Part shown: positions 30,211 to 40,848 of the stretch, piece by piece | Layout of the letters: every line of letters starts with the position of its first letter | How positions within the stretch are numbered: position 1 is the first letter of the stretch | Source: Planctomycetaceae bacterium | GTDB lineage: Bacteria > Planctomycetota > PLA2 | NCBI GenBank assembly: GCA_011525755.1 | Contig: WYBS01000190.1 | Location: 1 to 59,892, forward strand | Direction: 5' to 3' | DNA length: 59,892 bases | Notes under the pieces: model-generated | Database searches by the model: none | The model's input: only the letters and a program-made list of their open reading frames with translations | What the model was told of the DNA's origin: nothing | Translations under genes and position numbers: made by a program

Positions 30211-31899
30211 ATGCGGACGCTCTTCTGCGCCCTCCTTCTCGCCGCGGCCTCCGCCGCGCAGTCTCTGGATTCGCTCCTCCCCGACTCGACGGTCTTCTAC
30301 GTGAGCATCGAGGACGCGGGACGCACGAGAAAGCGCTGGGACGAGAGCCGCCTCGCCGCCCTCTGGAAGGACGAGGCGATGCAGGCGTTCCTCGAGAAGC
30401 CGCGCGCGGCATGGGCGGCGTGGATGGAGCGGGTCGCGAAGGAGGACGTCTTCACGCCGGACGACGTGCTCGGCCTCCTTTCCGGGCAGGCGCTGCTCGC
30501 GGGCACCTGGCCGGAGGGCGCGGACGAGCCGAAGCCGATGATCGTCGCGGACATCGGCGAGAACGCTGAGAAGCTCCGCGAGCTCGTCCGGAAGATCGAG
30601 AAGCGGCTCATCGACGAGGAGGGCGGCCGCCGCGACGAGGAGGAGTTCCGCGGCGTGAAGATCGTCTCCTACCAGGACAGCGACGGGTCTGCGGACAGCG
30701 CCTGGCTTCTCGACGGCAAGCTCTTCGCGATGTCGGAGGACGCGGAGGCGCTCAAGGACCTCCTCGCGAGGCGGGATCGCGGCGGCGAGGGGACCCTCGC
30801 ATCGCGCGAGCTCTACAAGCGGACGCGGGCGCGGCTCGGCGCACGCGCCTCGGACGCGTTCGCCTACGTCGACGGGCCGAACCTCCTCGCCGGCCTCCAG
30901 GCGGCAGGCGAGCTCGACGAGGAGACGATGCGGATCCTCGGCGCCCTCGGGATCACGGCGATCGAGGGACTCGCGCTGGAGTTCGCGATCGAGCCCAGGG
31001 CCGTCGCGCTGCGGATGTTCCTCCCGGTCAAGGGAGAGAAGGCGGGCATCCTGAAGCTCCTCGACGGGAAGAACTCCGCGCTCGTCCCGCCGCGCTACGT
31101 GCCTGCCGACGCGCTCACGGCCGGCGCGTGGACGCTGGACATCCCCGCGCTCTGGGAGGAGGCGCGCAAGGTCATGGACCGCTTCGAGGAGGGCCTGAGC
31201 CAGCAGATGGACGCGCAGTTCGCGGCGCTGAAGGAGCAGATGGGCGTGGACATCCCGGGCGACATCATCGGATCGCTCGGGAGCGGGATCGCGTACCACA
31301 CGCTCGCGCCGGACCGCACGAAGACGGCGGAGGACGAGGCGGCCGCCATGCTCTCGATGGGGATGGCGCGCTTCGTGATGTCGATCGAGATCAAGGACCG
31401 GGAAAGGTTCGAGGGCGCCCTCGAGAAGCTGCTGACCGCCTTCGGGCTCGCGCCGGTGACGCAGGAGTACCTGGGCGTGAAGGTGCGCAAGGTGCCGACG
31501 ATGTTCGGCGTGATGCCGACGTTCGCCGTGCTTCCGGACCGCGTGCTCTTCTCGATGGAGACCGACCCCGTGAAGGACGTGATCACCCGCTACGGCAAGG
31601 AGGCGCCCGGGTTCTCGGACCGCGAGGACGTGAGGAAGGCGCTCGCGGCACTGCCTGGGCAGCGGTTCATCGTCTCGGCGGAGGACCTGCCGAAGTCGCT
31701 CGCCGAGGCCTCGTCGTCGCTCGCGTCGATGGTGGCTCTCGCCGGGGCCGAGGAGCCGGAGATCGCCGCCGCCGTGGACTTCTCGCTCTTCCCGCCGAAG
31801 GAGGTGCTCGCGAAGTACCTCGGCATCGCCGTCGGCAGCATGGTCAGCGAGGAGGACGGCCTCTCCTACCTGGCGCTCTTCCCCCTCGTCGGCGAGTGA
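30211..31899 (+). CDS. Secreted DUF3352-like protein
   Basis: 562 aa, 43 bp after the protease and probably co-transcribed. Signal peptide MRTLFCALLLAAASAAQ followed by SLDSLLPDSTVFYVSIEDAGRTRKRWDES, the opening of DUF3352-type proteins of Planctomycetes (a lipoprotein-like alpha/beta fold of unknown role). Two similar halves are apparent: each has a repeat of the kind ADIGENAEKLRELVRKIEKRL / IEIKDRERFEGALEKLLTAFG followed by an ordered beta region. No catalytic motif is recognisable. Co-occurrence with an S1C protease suggests an envelope role, but this is only context. Confidence 0.8.
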   Translation: MRTLFCALLLAAASAAQSLDSLLPDSTVFYVSIEDAGRTRKRWDESRLAALWKDEAMQAFLEKPRAAWAAWMERVAKEDVFTPDDVLGLLSGQALLAGTWPEGADEPKPMIVADIGENAEKLRELVRKIEKRLIDEEGGRRDEEEFRGVKIVSYQDSDGSADSAWLLDGKLFAMSEDAEALKDLLARRDRGGEGTLASRELYKRTRARLGARASDAFAYVDGPNLLAGLQAAGELDEETMRILGALGITAIEGLALEFAIEPRAVALRMFLPVKGEKAGILKLLDGKNSALVPPRYVPADALTAGAWTLDIPALWEEARKVMDRFEEGLSQQMDAQFAALKEQMGVDIPGDIIGSLGSGIAYHTLAPDRTKTAEDEAAAMLSMGMARFVMSIEIKDRERFEGALEKLLTAFGLAPVTQEYLGVKVRKVPTMFGVMPTFAVLPDRVLFSMETDPVKDVITRYGKEAPGFSDREDVRKALAALPGQRFIVSAEDLPKSLAEASSSLASMVALAGAEEPEIAAAVDFSLFPPKEVLAKYLGIAVGSMVSEEDGLSYLALFPLVGE

Positions 31900-31944
31900 A
31901 CGCGGCTCGCGCGATGCCGCGGGGGACGGGGAGGTCGCAGGCGC

Positions 31945-31964
31945 GGAGCCGCCGCGACGGCTCC
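31945..31964. terminator. Possible bidirectional hairpin between convergent genes
   Basis: GGAGCCG and CGGCTCC form a 7-bp stem with a 6-nt loop between the DUF3352-like gene (plus) and the methyltransferase (minus). An alternative outer pairing GGGACGGG/CCCGTCCC overlaps it. No T-tract follows. Confidence 0.4.
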
Positions 31965-31969
31965 CGTCC

Positions 31970-32602
31970 CTACGGCCGCGCGGCGCCGCCCGCGATCTTC
32001 CGGCGCAGGCGGAGGCCTTCCATGCCGTGGAACGTGAGCAGGAGCGCCGAGTCGCCCGCGTAGCGCTCGAACAGGTCCTCGATCACCTGCTCCTCGCCGG
32101 GCCACGGGTAGGCGAAGACGAGATCGAACTCCTCCGGATCGACCCCGAGGATCTCATGGCCGCACGCGCCGCCGGCGGACAGCCAGCCGAACTCCTGCGG
32201 GACATCCGTCAGGTCCTCGCCGCCCTCCGGGACGAACGTGCCGCAGGCGAACTCCACGTCGAGCCCGAGGTCCTCGGCGAGCGCGTTCGCCTCGTCGACG
32301 AGTCCGCTGTCGATCTCGATGCCGCAGGCGTGGAAGCCCTGGCACGCCGCCATGAGCGCGACGACGCCGAGCCCGCTTCCCCACTCGCAGCACGCGTTGC
32401 CGGCCGCGAGGTTCGCTTCCACGATCCCCTGGATCGCACGGCCGACCCGCTCGAACTCGCTGCAGACGAATCCCGGCGGGGTCCGCTTCTCGAGGATGGC
32501 CGGGACGCGGCGCTCGGCCTCCTCGATCAGCACGAGGACGCGCGCCGGCAGCGTCGCCTCGCGCGGCTCCGGGATCGGCAGATCCATGAAGGGCACGCCC
32601 AA
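31970..32602 (-). CDS. Class I SAM-dependent methyltransferase
   Basis: 210 aa from a TTG at 32602 with AGGAGG about 11 bases upstream; an in-frame ATG at 32587 is the alternative. Motif I is CCEWGSGLGVVALMAA and the acidic end of beta-2 is CGIEIDSGLVDEA, which together bind S-adenosylmethionine. FAYPWPGEEQVIEDLFERYA follows as the motif IV region. The substrate is not evident. The gene is convergent with the DUF3352-like gene and separate from its neighbours. Confidence 0.8.
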   Translation of the reverse strand: MGVPFMDLPIPEPREATLPARVLVLIEEAERRVPAILEKRTPPGFVCSEFERVGRAIQGIVEANLAAGNACCEWGSGLGVVALMAACQGFHACGIEIDSGLVDEANALAEDLGLDVEFACGTFVPEGGEDLTDVPQEFGWLSAGGACGHEILGVDPEEFDLVFAYPWPGEEQVIEDLFERYAGDSALLLTFHGMEGLRLRRKIAGGAARP

Positions 32603-32733
32603 GGGTACCCCTGCCTCCTATTCGCAGGAGCCGCCGTCCGCGCCGCGAGCTGACCCGGATCATTCACGGGTCTCGCGGCCACGCCCGCCCTTTCGCGGGA
32701 CGATCCCGCTCTGCTCGGTCGCCCTCGGCCGGG

Positions 32734-33345
32734 CTAAGGCGCCGGCGCCCTTGGCATCGTTCCCTGCGGCCGCGTCGCCTCGACCTTGAGGCGGAAGAAA
32801 GTCTCGAGCCTCTCCCGGACCGCTCCCCCCTCGATCACGCCCAGCGCGCGGGCGATCGCCTCGAAGGTGCAGAGGGACTCGAGCGTGGGCTCCTTGCGGA
32901 TCCGGTACTCCGAGGGGGGCCCGGGGGGCAGCTTGATCCGGGGAAGGCCCGAGAGCTCCGCGATCCGGCGCACGCATCGGGACGCCTGCCGCCAGCTGCC
33001 GTCCGGCACGATCAGCGTGTAGGGACCGGGAAGCTCGCCCATCAGCTCGTGGGAGAGCGGGCGCGCGTCCGCCGTCGGAAACAGCACGAGCGCCCGGCGC
33101 CCGGGATCGAAGAGGTCCGAGACGTCGGTGGGCACGTCCTTCGCGCCGCGAACGCGGATCTCGCAGCGGCGCAGGGCCCTTCGCGCGAGCCGTGCCGTGT
33201 TGGAGGCGAGACTCTCCTCGCGGCAATGCATGAAGATCACGACCCGCGTGGCCGTGTCGAGGTCCGGCGACCGGGCGCAGATGCAGCATGCGGGGCGCAC
33301 GCCGCAGTGGTCGCAGCGCTCGCTCGGCTTCCTGGAGTTCCGTCG
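32734..33345 (-). CDS. DTW-domain tRNA-uridine aminocarboxypropyltransferase
   Basis: About 203 aa from a TTG at 33345, the nearest start before the conserved zinc-binding cysteines CDHCGVRPACCICA; the open frame continues to an ATG at 33459, but those extra residues are low-complexity Arg/Gly/Pro. Core motifs: RVVIFMHCREESLASNTARLARRAL, LVLFPTADARPL, the signature VPDGSWRQASRC (DxTW-like, here DGSW) and EYRIRKEPTLESLCTFEAIARAL. The family (TapT/YfiP, DTWD1/2) transfers the aminocarboxypropyl group of SAM to a tRNA uridine, giving acp3U. The start remains uncertain; the identity is not. Confidence 0.85.
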   Translation of the reverse strand, partial: RRNSRKPSERCDHCGVRPACCICARSPDLDTATRVVIFMHCREESLASNTARLARRALRRCEIRVRGAKDVPTDVSDLFDPGRRALVLFPTADARPLSHELMGELPGPYTLIVPDGSWRQASRCVRRIAELSGLPRIKLPPGPPSEYRIRKEPTLESLCTFEAIARALGVIEGGAVRERLETFFRLKVEATRPQGTMPRAPAP

Positions 33346-33472
33346 GACCCTCAAGCGGGACCATGGTACGGGACGCCCGCGCCGCGAGGGGCGCCCCCCG
33401 CCGCAGGCGCGGCGGGGGCGGAGAGGGAGCGCGGCGCCGCTGGCGTCAGCCCTTATCATCGCTCCGGGAAGA

Positions 33473-33871
33473 ATGACCCGCGCGACCCGCTATCTCCTCG
33501 GGCTCTTCGGCCTTGCGAGCGTCGGCCTCGGCGTCCTCGGCGCCTTCCTGCCCGGGTTGCCCACGACGATCTTCCTGATCCTCGCGTCGTGGTGCTTCGC
33601 GAGGAGCTGCCCGTGGCTCGAGGAGAGGCTCTTCCGGCTCCGCGTGCTCCAACCGTACGTCCGTATCGTACGGGGCGAGGAGCCGCTGTCGCCGCGGGCC
33701 CGGATCGTGTCGGCGGTCCTCATGTGGACCGCGATCACGATCAGCCTCGCGGTGCTCCGGGCAAGCGGCGGCCTTGCGCCGTGGCTCGCGGCCGTGCTGA
33801 TGGGTTCCGGCCTCGTCGGCTCGGTCGCGATCGCGCGGTTCCGCCGGGAGCCCGCGCGCGCCCGCGCCTAG
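33473..33871 (+). CDS. YbaN/DUF454 family inner-membrane protein
   Basis: 132 aa with the family signature GLASVGLGVLGAFLPGLPTTIFLILASWCFARSCPWLEERLF and about three to four hydrophobic segments. GGGAAGA is three to nine bases before the ATG, and TATCAT lies about 13 bases upstream. Function of the family is unknown. The TAG stop is formed by the left end of an inverted-repeat element that also provides the stop codon of the convergent glycosyltransferase gene. Confidence 0.88.
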   Translation: MTRATRYLLGLFGLASVGLGVLGAFLPGLPTTIFLILASWCFARSCPWLEERLFRLRVLQPYVRIVRGEEPLSPRARIVSAVLMWTAITISLAVLRASGGLAPWLAAVLMGSGLVGSVAIARFRREPARARA

Positions 33872-33943
33872 GGTCTGTCCGAAGAGTCGGCCGTAAGGAC
33901 CGAGGCCAGCCGAATCCAGGACGACTTTCCAGACAGACCCTAG
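33868..33943. repeat. Complete 76-bp inverted-repeat element between convergent genes
   Basis: It begins CTAGGGTCTGTC and ends GACAGACCCTAG, a perfect 12-bp inverted repeat that extends imperfectly inward for about ten more bases (CGAAGAGTCG versus TGGAAAGTCG). The left TAG is the stop of the YbaN-like gene, and the right CTA is the stop of the glycosyltransferase on the other strand. A second, partial copy is at 26831. It resembles a small REP/MITE-like element or a bidirectional terminator. Confidence 0.8.
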
Positions 33944-35022
33944 CCCCCTCGGCGCCCGAGCGCGTCGCGATACGCGCGCACGGTGGCCTCGGCCGCACGC
34001 TCCCACGAGAACGCCGCCGCGCGCGCCTTGCCCGCCGCGGCGAGCGCGGCGCGCCGCGCGGGATCCACGAGGAGCGGACGCAGCGCCGCGGCGATCGCCT
34101 CGGGCGTCAGCGCGTCGAGGAGGACGCCGGCGTCGCCGACCACCTCGGGCAGCGAGGAGTTGCGGCTCGCGACGACCGGCACGCCCGCGGCCATCGCCTC
34201 CGCGACCGTGAACCCGAACCCCTCGTAGCCCGAGGGCGAGCAGAAGGCGTCCGCGAGCGCGAAGAGCGCCGCGAGGTCGTCCGCGCCCGCCTCGCCGAGC
34301 CAGAGCGCCGTGTCGTCCCGCGCGATCTCCGCGAAGGCCCCTTCGCTCTTCCATCCTCGCCGGCCCGCGAGCACGACGCGGTGCGGGAGCCCCTCGGCGC
34401 GCAGCTGCCGCGCCGCACGTACGAGCAGGTCGACGTTCTTCCGCGCCTGGACCGTGCCCACGTGCAGGATGAAGGGCCCCTGCACCCTCGCACGCATCCG
34501 GGCGAGCGCATCGGGGGAGGGGGCGGGGAGGGGGGCGATCCCGTGGGGAACGACGCGGACCTTGCCGGCGGACGCGGGCAGCAGCTCCGCGAGGTCTTTC
34601 GCGGTGCTCTCGCTCGGCACGATCACGATCCGCGCGCGGCGCACGGCGTCCGCGGTCGAGAGGCGCAGGAAGAGCCGCGAAGCGATGCCGAACGTCTCCG
34701 GGCAGCGGAGGTGCGCAAGGTCATGCACCGTCACGACGCCGGGCACGGAGAGCCCCAAGGGCAGCGCGTTCTTCGTGTCGTGGTAGAGTTCGGGGCGAAG
34801 GGCGCGGAGCGCGCGCGGGAGCCGCAGGTGCTGCCACCGGATCCTCCCGAGCCCCCCGGCCCCCCGCACCTCCACCACACGGACGCCCGCGAACCCGGCC
34901 GGGCGATCCGTGAGGACCGTGAGCGCCACGTCGCCGCGGGCCGCGATCGCCTCCGCGAGGCGCAGCGCGTAGGTGGACGGCCCGCCGGTCACCCCGCAGA
35001 GCGCGCCCAACGCCACGTGCAT
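33940..35022 (-). CDS. Glycosyltransferase family 4 (GT-B fold)
   Basis: 360 aa. N-terminal Rossmann half starts MHVALGALCGVTGGPSTYALRLAEAIAARGDV; nucleotide-sugar half has ILHVGTVQARKNVDLLVRAAR and the GT4 signature SGYEGFGFTVAEAMAAGVPVVASRNSSLPEVVGDAG. Full length, soluble, probably membrane-associated; donor and acceptor unknown. TAGAAC ends four bases before the ATG, implying an almost leaderless transcript. Convergent with the YbaN-like gene through the shared repeat. Confidence 0.9.
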   Translation of the reverse strand: MHVALGALCGVTGGPSTYALRLAEAIAARGDVALTVLTDRPAGFAGVRVVEVRGAGGLGRIRWQHLRLPRALRALRPELYHDTKNALPLGLSVPGVVTVHDLAHLRCPETFGIASRLFLRLSTADAVRRARIVIVPSESTAKDLAELLPASAGKVRVVPHGIAPLPAPSPDALARMRARVQGPFILHVGTVQARKNVDLLVRAARQLRAEGLPHRVVLAGRRGWKSEGAFAEIARDDTALWLGEAGADDLAALFALADAFCSPSGYEGFGFTVAEAMAAGVPVVASRNSSLPEVVGDAGVLLDALTPEAIAAALRPLLVDPARRAALAAAGKARAAAFSWERAAEATVRAYRDALGRRGG

Positions 35023-35117
35023 GCCGGTTCTATCGGCAACCGGGGTGCCGGGCCGCCAGCCGGGCCCGCCGGCGCCCGCGCGCTTCGGGGGGCGGGTCTT
35101 CCGCCGATAAGGAGGAC

Positions 35118-35849
35118 GTGACCCGGGCCCGGATCCTCGTCGCTTCCGCCCTCGCGGTGCTGGCGGTCGCCGCCGCCGTGCCGTGGTTCGGGCCGCGCTG
35201 CGTCATGCGCAACGACCTGAGCGCATGGGCGACGCTCAGGAACATCTGGTCCGCGCAGTCGGAGCTCCGGCAGGCGAAGCGGATCGACACCGACCGCGAC
35301 GGCGAGGGGGAGTTCGGGTACCTCGCGGAGCTGAGCGGCCGCGCCGCCCTCCCCGGAAGCGACCGCGCCCTCACGACGCCGTACATGGGAACGGCGTTCC
35401 GCATCGTTCGGCCGGACGGCGCGGTCGCGCGCGCCGGGTACCGGTTCCGGGTGTTCCTGCCCGCCGCGGACGGCACGGGTGTTCGCGAGCCGGGCACGCA
35501 GGCCCTGCCTCCGCGGCCCGGCTGATGCGATCCGCCGGTGCCCGTCGGGCCGCCACCGCCGCTCCATCGAAGCCGGCCCGCCGGCGCCGTCGTCGATCCG
35601 CGGCTCGCGGCGCGGCGCTGGTGCGCGTACGCGTGGCCCGCCGAGTACGGCAGGACGGGCACGCTCACGTTCTTCCTCGACCAGGACGGCAACGGCCTCG
35701 TCGTGGACGACCCGCGGTACTCCGGCGACCGGGGCCCGGAGCCCGGCGCCGCGTACACGGCCGGCGGGCTCTCGTCGATCACGGGCGAGTCGCGCGCCGG
35801 CGCCCCCGCGCAGGACGGGAACGTCTGGCGGCCGTACGGCGAGCGCTGA
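35118..35849 (+). CDS. Prepilin-like secreted protein interrupted by in-frame TGA (candidate selenoprotein)
   Basis: The GTG at 35118 (GGAGG four bases upstream) opens a protein with a membrane-anchoring start (ARILVASALAVLAVAAAVPW) and the segment NDLSAWATLRNIWSAQSELRQAK, typical of planctomycete pseudopilin-like proteins. After 135 codons a TGA (35523-35525) intervenes, followed at once by TGC; the same frame stays open to 35849 and contains WCAYAWPAEYGRTGTLTFFLDQDGNGLVVDD, the expected end of such a protein. A total of 243 codons fits one gene. Eleven bases after the TGA comes GGU plus a 4-bp GCCC/GGGC stem with a GUC loop, laid out like a bacterial SECIS element. Readings: selenocysteine at position 136, or a nonsense mutation making a pseudogene. 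The Pro-rich sequence just after the TGA argues for some caution. Confidence 0.6.
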
Positions 35850-35858
35850 GCTACCGCT

Positions 35859-35876
35859 CCCCCCGCGCCCCCCTCC
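35859..35876 (-). repeat. G-tract extragenic repeat, copy 4
   Basis: CCCCCCGCGCCCCCCTCC on the plus strand, 10 bp past the stop of the prepilin-like gene. It shares CCCCCCGCGCCCCCC and a following CTCCATCCC with the copy at 53238. Confidence 0.6.
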
Positions 35877-35913
35877 ATCCCGTCGCCGGAGGCCGGTAGA
35901 GTCCCCCTCCCCG

Positions 35914-38010
<2,097 letters not shown>

Positions 38011-38092
38011 TCCGCTCGCGCCCCCCGGAGCGTCCGCCGCGGGGCTACAATCTCGCGCCGCACGCGCCTGCGCAGCGCGAGGCAGGAGGAGC

Positions 38093-38827
38093 ATGATGGC
38101 AACGAACATCACCGAGATCGCGCCCGACGTCTACCGGATCTCCGTCTTCGCGGAGGCGTTCGACCTCCAGTTCAACCACTTCCTCGTCAAGGACGACGAG
38201 CCCCTCCTCTACCACACCGGCCTCCGCGGGATGCATGCCGAGATCCGCGCGGCCGTGTCGGGGATCATCCCGCTCGCGAGCCTCCGGCACATCGGGTTCA
38301 GCCATTTCGAGTCGGACGAGTGCGGGTCGCTCCACGAGTGGCTCGCGGCGGCGCCGAAGGCGCAGGTCGTGTGCGGCGCGGTCGGCGCGCTCGTGAGCGT
38401 CAACGACTTCATCGGGCGCGAGGCGCGCGCGCTCGTAGACGGCGAGACGTTCACGACCGGGAAGTACCGCTTCCGCTACTGCCGGACCCCCCACCTCCCG
38501 CACGGCTGGGACGCGGGCGTGCTCTTCGAGGAGACGCGGAAGACGCTCTTCTGCTCCGACCTCTTCCACCAGTCCGGCGACAGCGAGCCGCTCACCACGG
38601 CCGACGTGGTCGGCCGCTCCCACAAGGCGATGAAGGAGTACCAGGCGGGCGTGCTCGCGGACTATGTCCCCTACACGCCGTTGACGGGCCGGAATCTCGA
38701 GAAGCTCGCGCAGCTGAAGCCCGCGACGCTCGCGATCATGCACGGCTCCAGCTTCACGGGGGACTGCACGAAGGCGTTCGACGACCTCCATCGCGCGTAC
38801 CGCGAGGTCTTCGGACGCCAGCCTTAG
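38093..38827 (+). CDS. Metallo-beta-lactamase-fold protein, flavodiiron/ODP-like
   Basis: 244 aa from ATG 38093, with AGGAGGAGC directly upstream. Residues follow the diiron MBL plan of flavodiiron proteins and their stand-alone oxygen-binding relatives: SHFESDECGSLHEWL (H-x-E-x-D), then HLPHGWDAG, LFCSDLFHQSGD and a late histidine in LAIMHGSSFTGDC. The flavodoxin domain of true flavodiiron reductases is missing, so it is a single-domain version. It may sense or bind O2 or act as a hydrolase; the diiron assignment is inferred from the motif pattern. Confidence 0.85.
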   Translation: MMATNITEIAPDVYRISVFAEAFDLQFNHFLVKDDEPLLYHTGLRGMHAEIRAAVSGIIPLASLRHIGFSHFESDECGSLHEWLAAAPKAQVVCGAVGALVSVNDFIGREARALVDGETFTTGKYRFRYCRTPHLPHGWDAGVLFEETRKTLFCSDLFHQSGDSEPLTTADVVGRSHKAMKEYQAGVLADYVPYTPLTGRNLEKLAQLKPATLAIMHGSSFTGDCTKAFDDLHRAYREVFGRQP

Positions 38828-38837
38828 GAGTCCGGCG

Positions 38838-39680
38838 TCACCGCGGCGCCTTCTCGAGGATCACGAGCGCGATCCCGCCGAGGATGGCCGCGGACGCGAG
38901 CACGAGGCGGAGCGTCAGGGGCTCGCCGAGGAGCAGGATGCCCGCGAGCGCGGCGAGGACCGGGACGCTCAGCTGCACGGTCGCGGCCGTGGTCGCCTTC
39001 AGCGCGGGCAACGCCGCGTACCAGAGGGCGTACCCGACGCCCGAGGCCAGGGCGCCGGACAGGACCGCGTACATCAGCCCGACACCGTCCAGCGAGGCGT
39101 CCGCACGCATGAGGAGGCTCGGCGCCGCGGCGAACGGCACGGCGCGCAGGAAGTTGCCCGCGGTCTCCCGCAACGGGTTCCCCGAGCCCCTCCCGCGCAG
39201 CGAGTAGACGCCCCACGCGATCCCCGCGCCGAGCATCAACAACACCCCCGCGAGCGGCGGCGCCGAGAGCCCCGGAAGCAACAGCCCCCCGAGACCTCCG
39301 AGCGCGAGGACGAGGCCGCGGACCTGGAGCCCGCGCAGGCGCTCCCCCGCGAGGAGCCCGTGCCCGATCATCGTCGCCTGCACGGCGCCGAAGAGAAGCA
39401 GCGCACCCGTGGCCGCCGGGAGTCTCACGTAGGCGAAGGAGAAGCCGGCCGCGTAGGCGAAGAGCGCGAGGGCAGACCGCCAGTTGCCGCTGCCGGAGGG
39501 TGTGCCGCCCCTCATCCGCGCGATCAGCCAGAGCAGCGCCGCCCCGGAGGCGAGCCGGATCGCCGTGAAGGTCGCCGGGTCGATGCGCGTATGCCGGAGG
39601 GCGACGCGGCACAGCAGGGAGTTGCCTGCGAACGCGACCATCGCGAGGGACGTCAGGACGGCGAGGCGGGCAGCCGGCAC
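38838..39680 (-). CDS. EamA/DMT-superfamily transporter
   Basis: 280 aa from GTG 39680, eight bases after TATCCT, consistent with leaderless transcription. Ten hydrophobic helices in two EamA repeats: FAGNSLLCRVALRHTRIDPATFTAIRLASGAALL in the first and LLMLGAGIAWGVYSLRGRG to AALPALKATTAATVQLSVPVLAALAGILLLGEPLTLR in the second, with the usual glutamate-rich LLLGEPLT. Probably an inner-membrane exporter of metabolites or amino acids; substrate unknown. Confidence 0.9.
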   Translation of the reverse strand: MPAARLAVLTSLAMVAFAGNSLLCRVALRHTRIDPATFTAIRLASGAALLWLIARMRGGTPSGSGNWRSALALFAYAAGFSFAYVRLPAATGALLLFGAVQATMIGHGLLAGERLRGLQVRGLVLALGGLGGLLLPGLSAPPLAGVLLMLGAGIAWGVYSLRGRGSGNPLRETAGNFLRAVPFAAAPSLLMRADASLDGVGLMYAVLSGALASGVGYALWYAALPALKATTAATVQLSVPVLAALAGILLLGEPLTLRLVLASAAILGGIALVILEKAPR

Positions 39681-39756
39681 GCTGCGAGAGGATACGCGGC
39701 GGCGCGGCTTCGCCGGAGGAACGGATCCTCTGTCCCATCCCGGGTAGACTCGTGTC

Positions 39757-40821
39757 ATGGAGACGCTCCGCGAGGCATTCGTCCACAACGACTGGGCCAC
39801 GCGGAAGCTCCTCGACGAAGCGCTCGGCCTGTCCGATGCGGAGCTCGACCGCCCCTTCGAACTCTTCCGGACGGGATTCGCCACGCTCCGCGCCACCCTC
39901 GCGCACGTGGTCGCGGTCGAGCGCCGCTGGCTCGACCGCTGGGAGGGCCGCCCCGACGCCGCGGCGTCCCCGGAACCGCGGCCCTCCCTCGCCTCCTTGC
40001 GGGAGCGTTTCGAGGCCACGGCCGCGGCGCGCGCCGTCCTGCTCCGCGACCTGCCGCCGGAAGCGGGAGCGAGGCGGGTGAAGTGCGGCGACGGAACGCT
40101 TCCGCTCGGCGACACCGTTCTCCACGCCGCCGACCACGGCGTCCACCACCGCGCGCAGGCGCTGGCCATGCTGCGCGGGCTCGGGCGGAAGACCCCGATC
40201 GGGATCGACTACCTGTTCCTGCGCGGCGAGCGACCGACGCTCCCGTGGCCGGAGGGGATGAAGCGGCAGTGGCGCGATCTCGGCTTCCCCGTGCCCGACG
40301 CGGTGGAGGCCCCGGCGCGGTTCGACCCGGACACCCTGCGCGAGTACCTCCGCCACGGCGACTGGGCGACGCGCCGCGTGATCGACGCGGCGGCGGGCCT
40401 CGACGACGCGCGGCTCGACGAGACGTTCCCGATCGGCCTCGGCACGCTGCGCCGGACGCTCCTCCACCTGCGCGACGCCGAGGAGTGGTGGGTGAACAAC
40501 TGGACAGGCCGGGGGGAGCGGGCCTTCGCCAAGCTGCCGGACACGACGGGGCTCGACGAGCTGACCCGGCTCCTCGGGGAGAGCGTCGCCGCCCGCGACG
40601 CGTACCTCGACGGATGCGACGCGGAGGCGCTGCTCTCGCCGGTGGTCGTGGAACCCATGCCCGGCGCGCCGCTCACCTTCCGGATCGCGGAGTCCCTGAT
40701 GCAGCTCCCGACCCACGGCACGCACCACCGCGCGCAGGCGCTGGCGATGCTCCGGGGCCTCGGCGTGCCCGCGCCGGACATCTCCTATGTCGCCTACGCG
40801 CGGCTCCAGTACGGCTGCTGA
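39757..40821 (+). CDS. Tandem DinB-like domain protein
   Basis: 354 aa with two DinB-like four-helix domains fused head to tail. Each has a first helix with HNDWATRKLLDEALGLSDAELDRPF or HGDWATRRVIDAAAGLDDARLDETF, a middle histidine region (LAHVVAVERRWLDRWEG / LLHLRDAEEWWVNNWTG) and a terminal GVHHRAQALAMLRGLG or GTHHRAQALAMLRGLG, which complete a three-histidine metal site. DinB proteins are usually single-domain (about 150-180 aa), so this is an internal duplication. The family includes metal-dependent thiol transferases and damage-inducible proteins; substrate unknown. TAGACT ends six bases before the ATG. Confidence 0.87.
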   Translation: METLREAFVHNDWATRKLLDEALGLSDAELDRPFELFRTGFATLRATLAHVVAVERRWLDRWEGRPDAAASPEPRPSLASLRERFEATAAARAVLLRDLPPEAGARRVKCGDGTLPLGDTVLHAADHGVHHRAQALAMLRGLGRKTPIGIDYLFLRGERPTLPWPEGMKRQWRDLGFPVPDAVEAPARFDPDTLREYLRHGDWATRRVIDAAAGLDDARLDETFPIGLGTLRRTLLHLRDAEEWWVNNWTGRGERAFAKLPDTTGLDELTRLLGESVAARDAYLDGCDAEALLSPVVVEPMPGAPLTFRIAESLMQLPTHGTHHRAQALAMLRGLGVPAPDISYVAYARLQYGC

Positions 40822-40848
40822 GCGGGTCCCCCCCGGCCCCCCCCCCGA

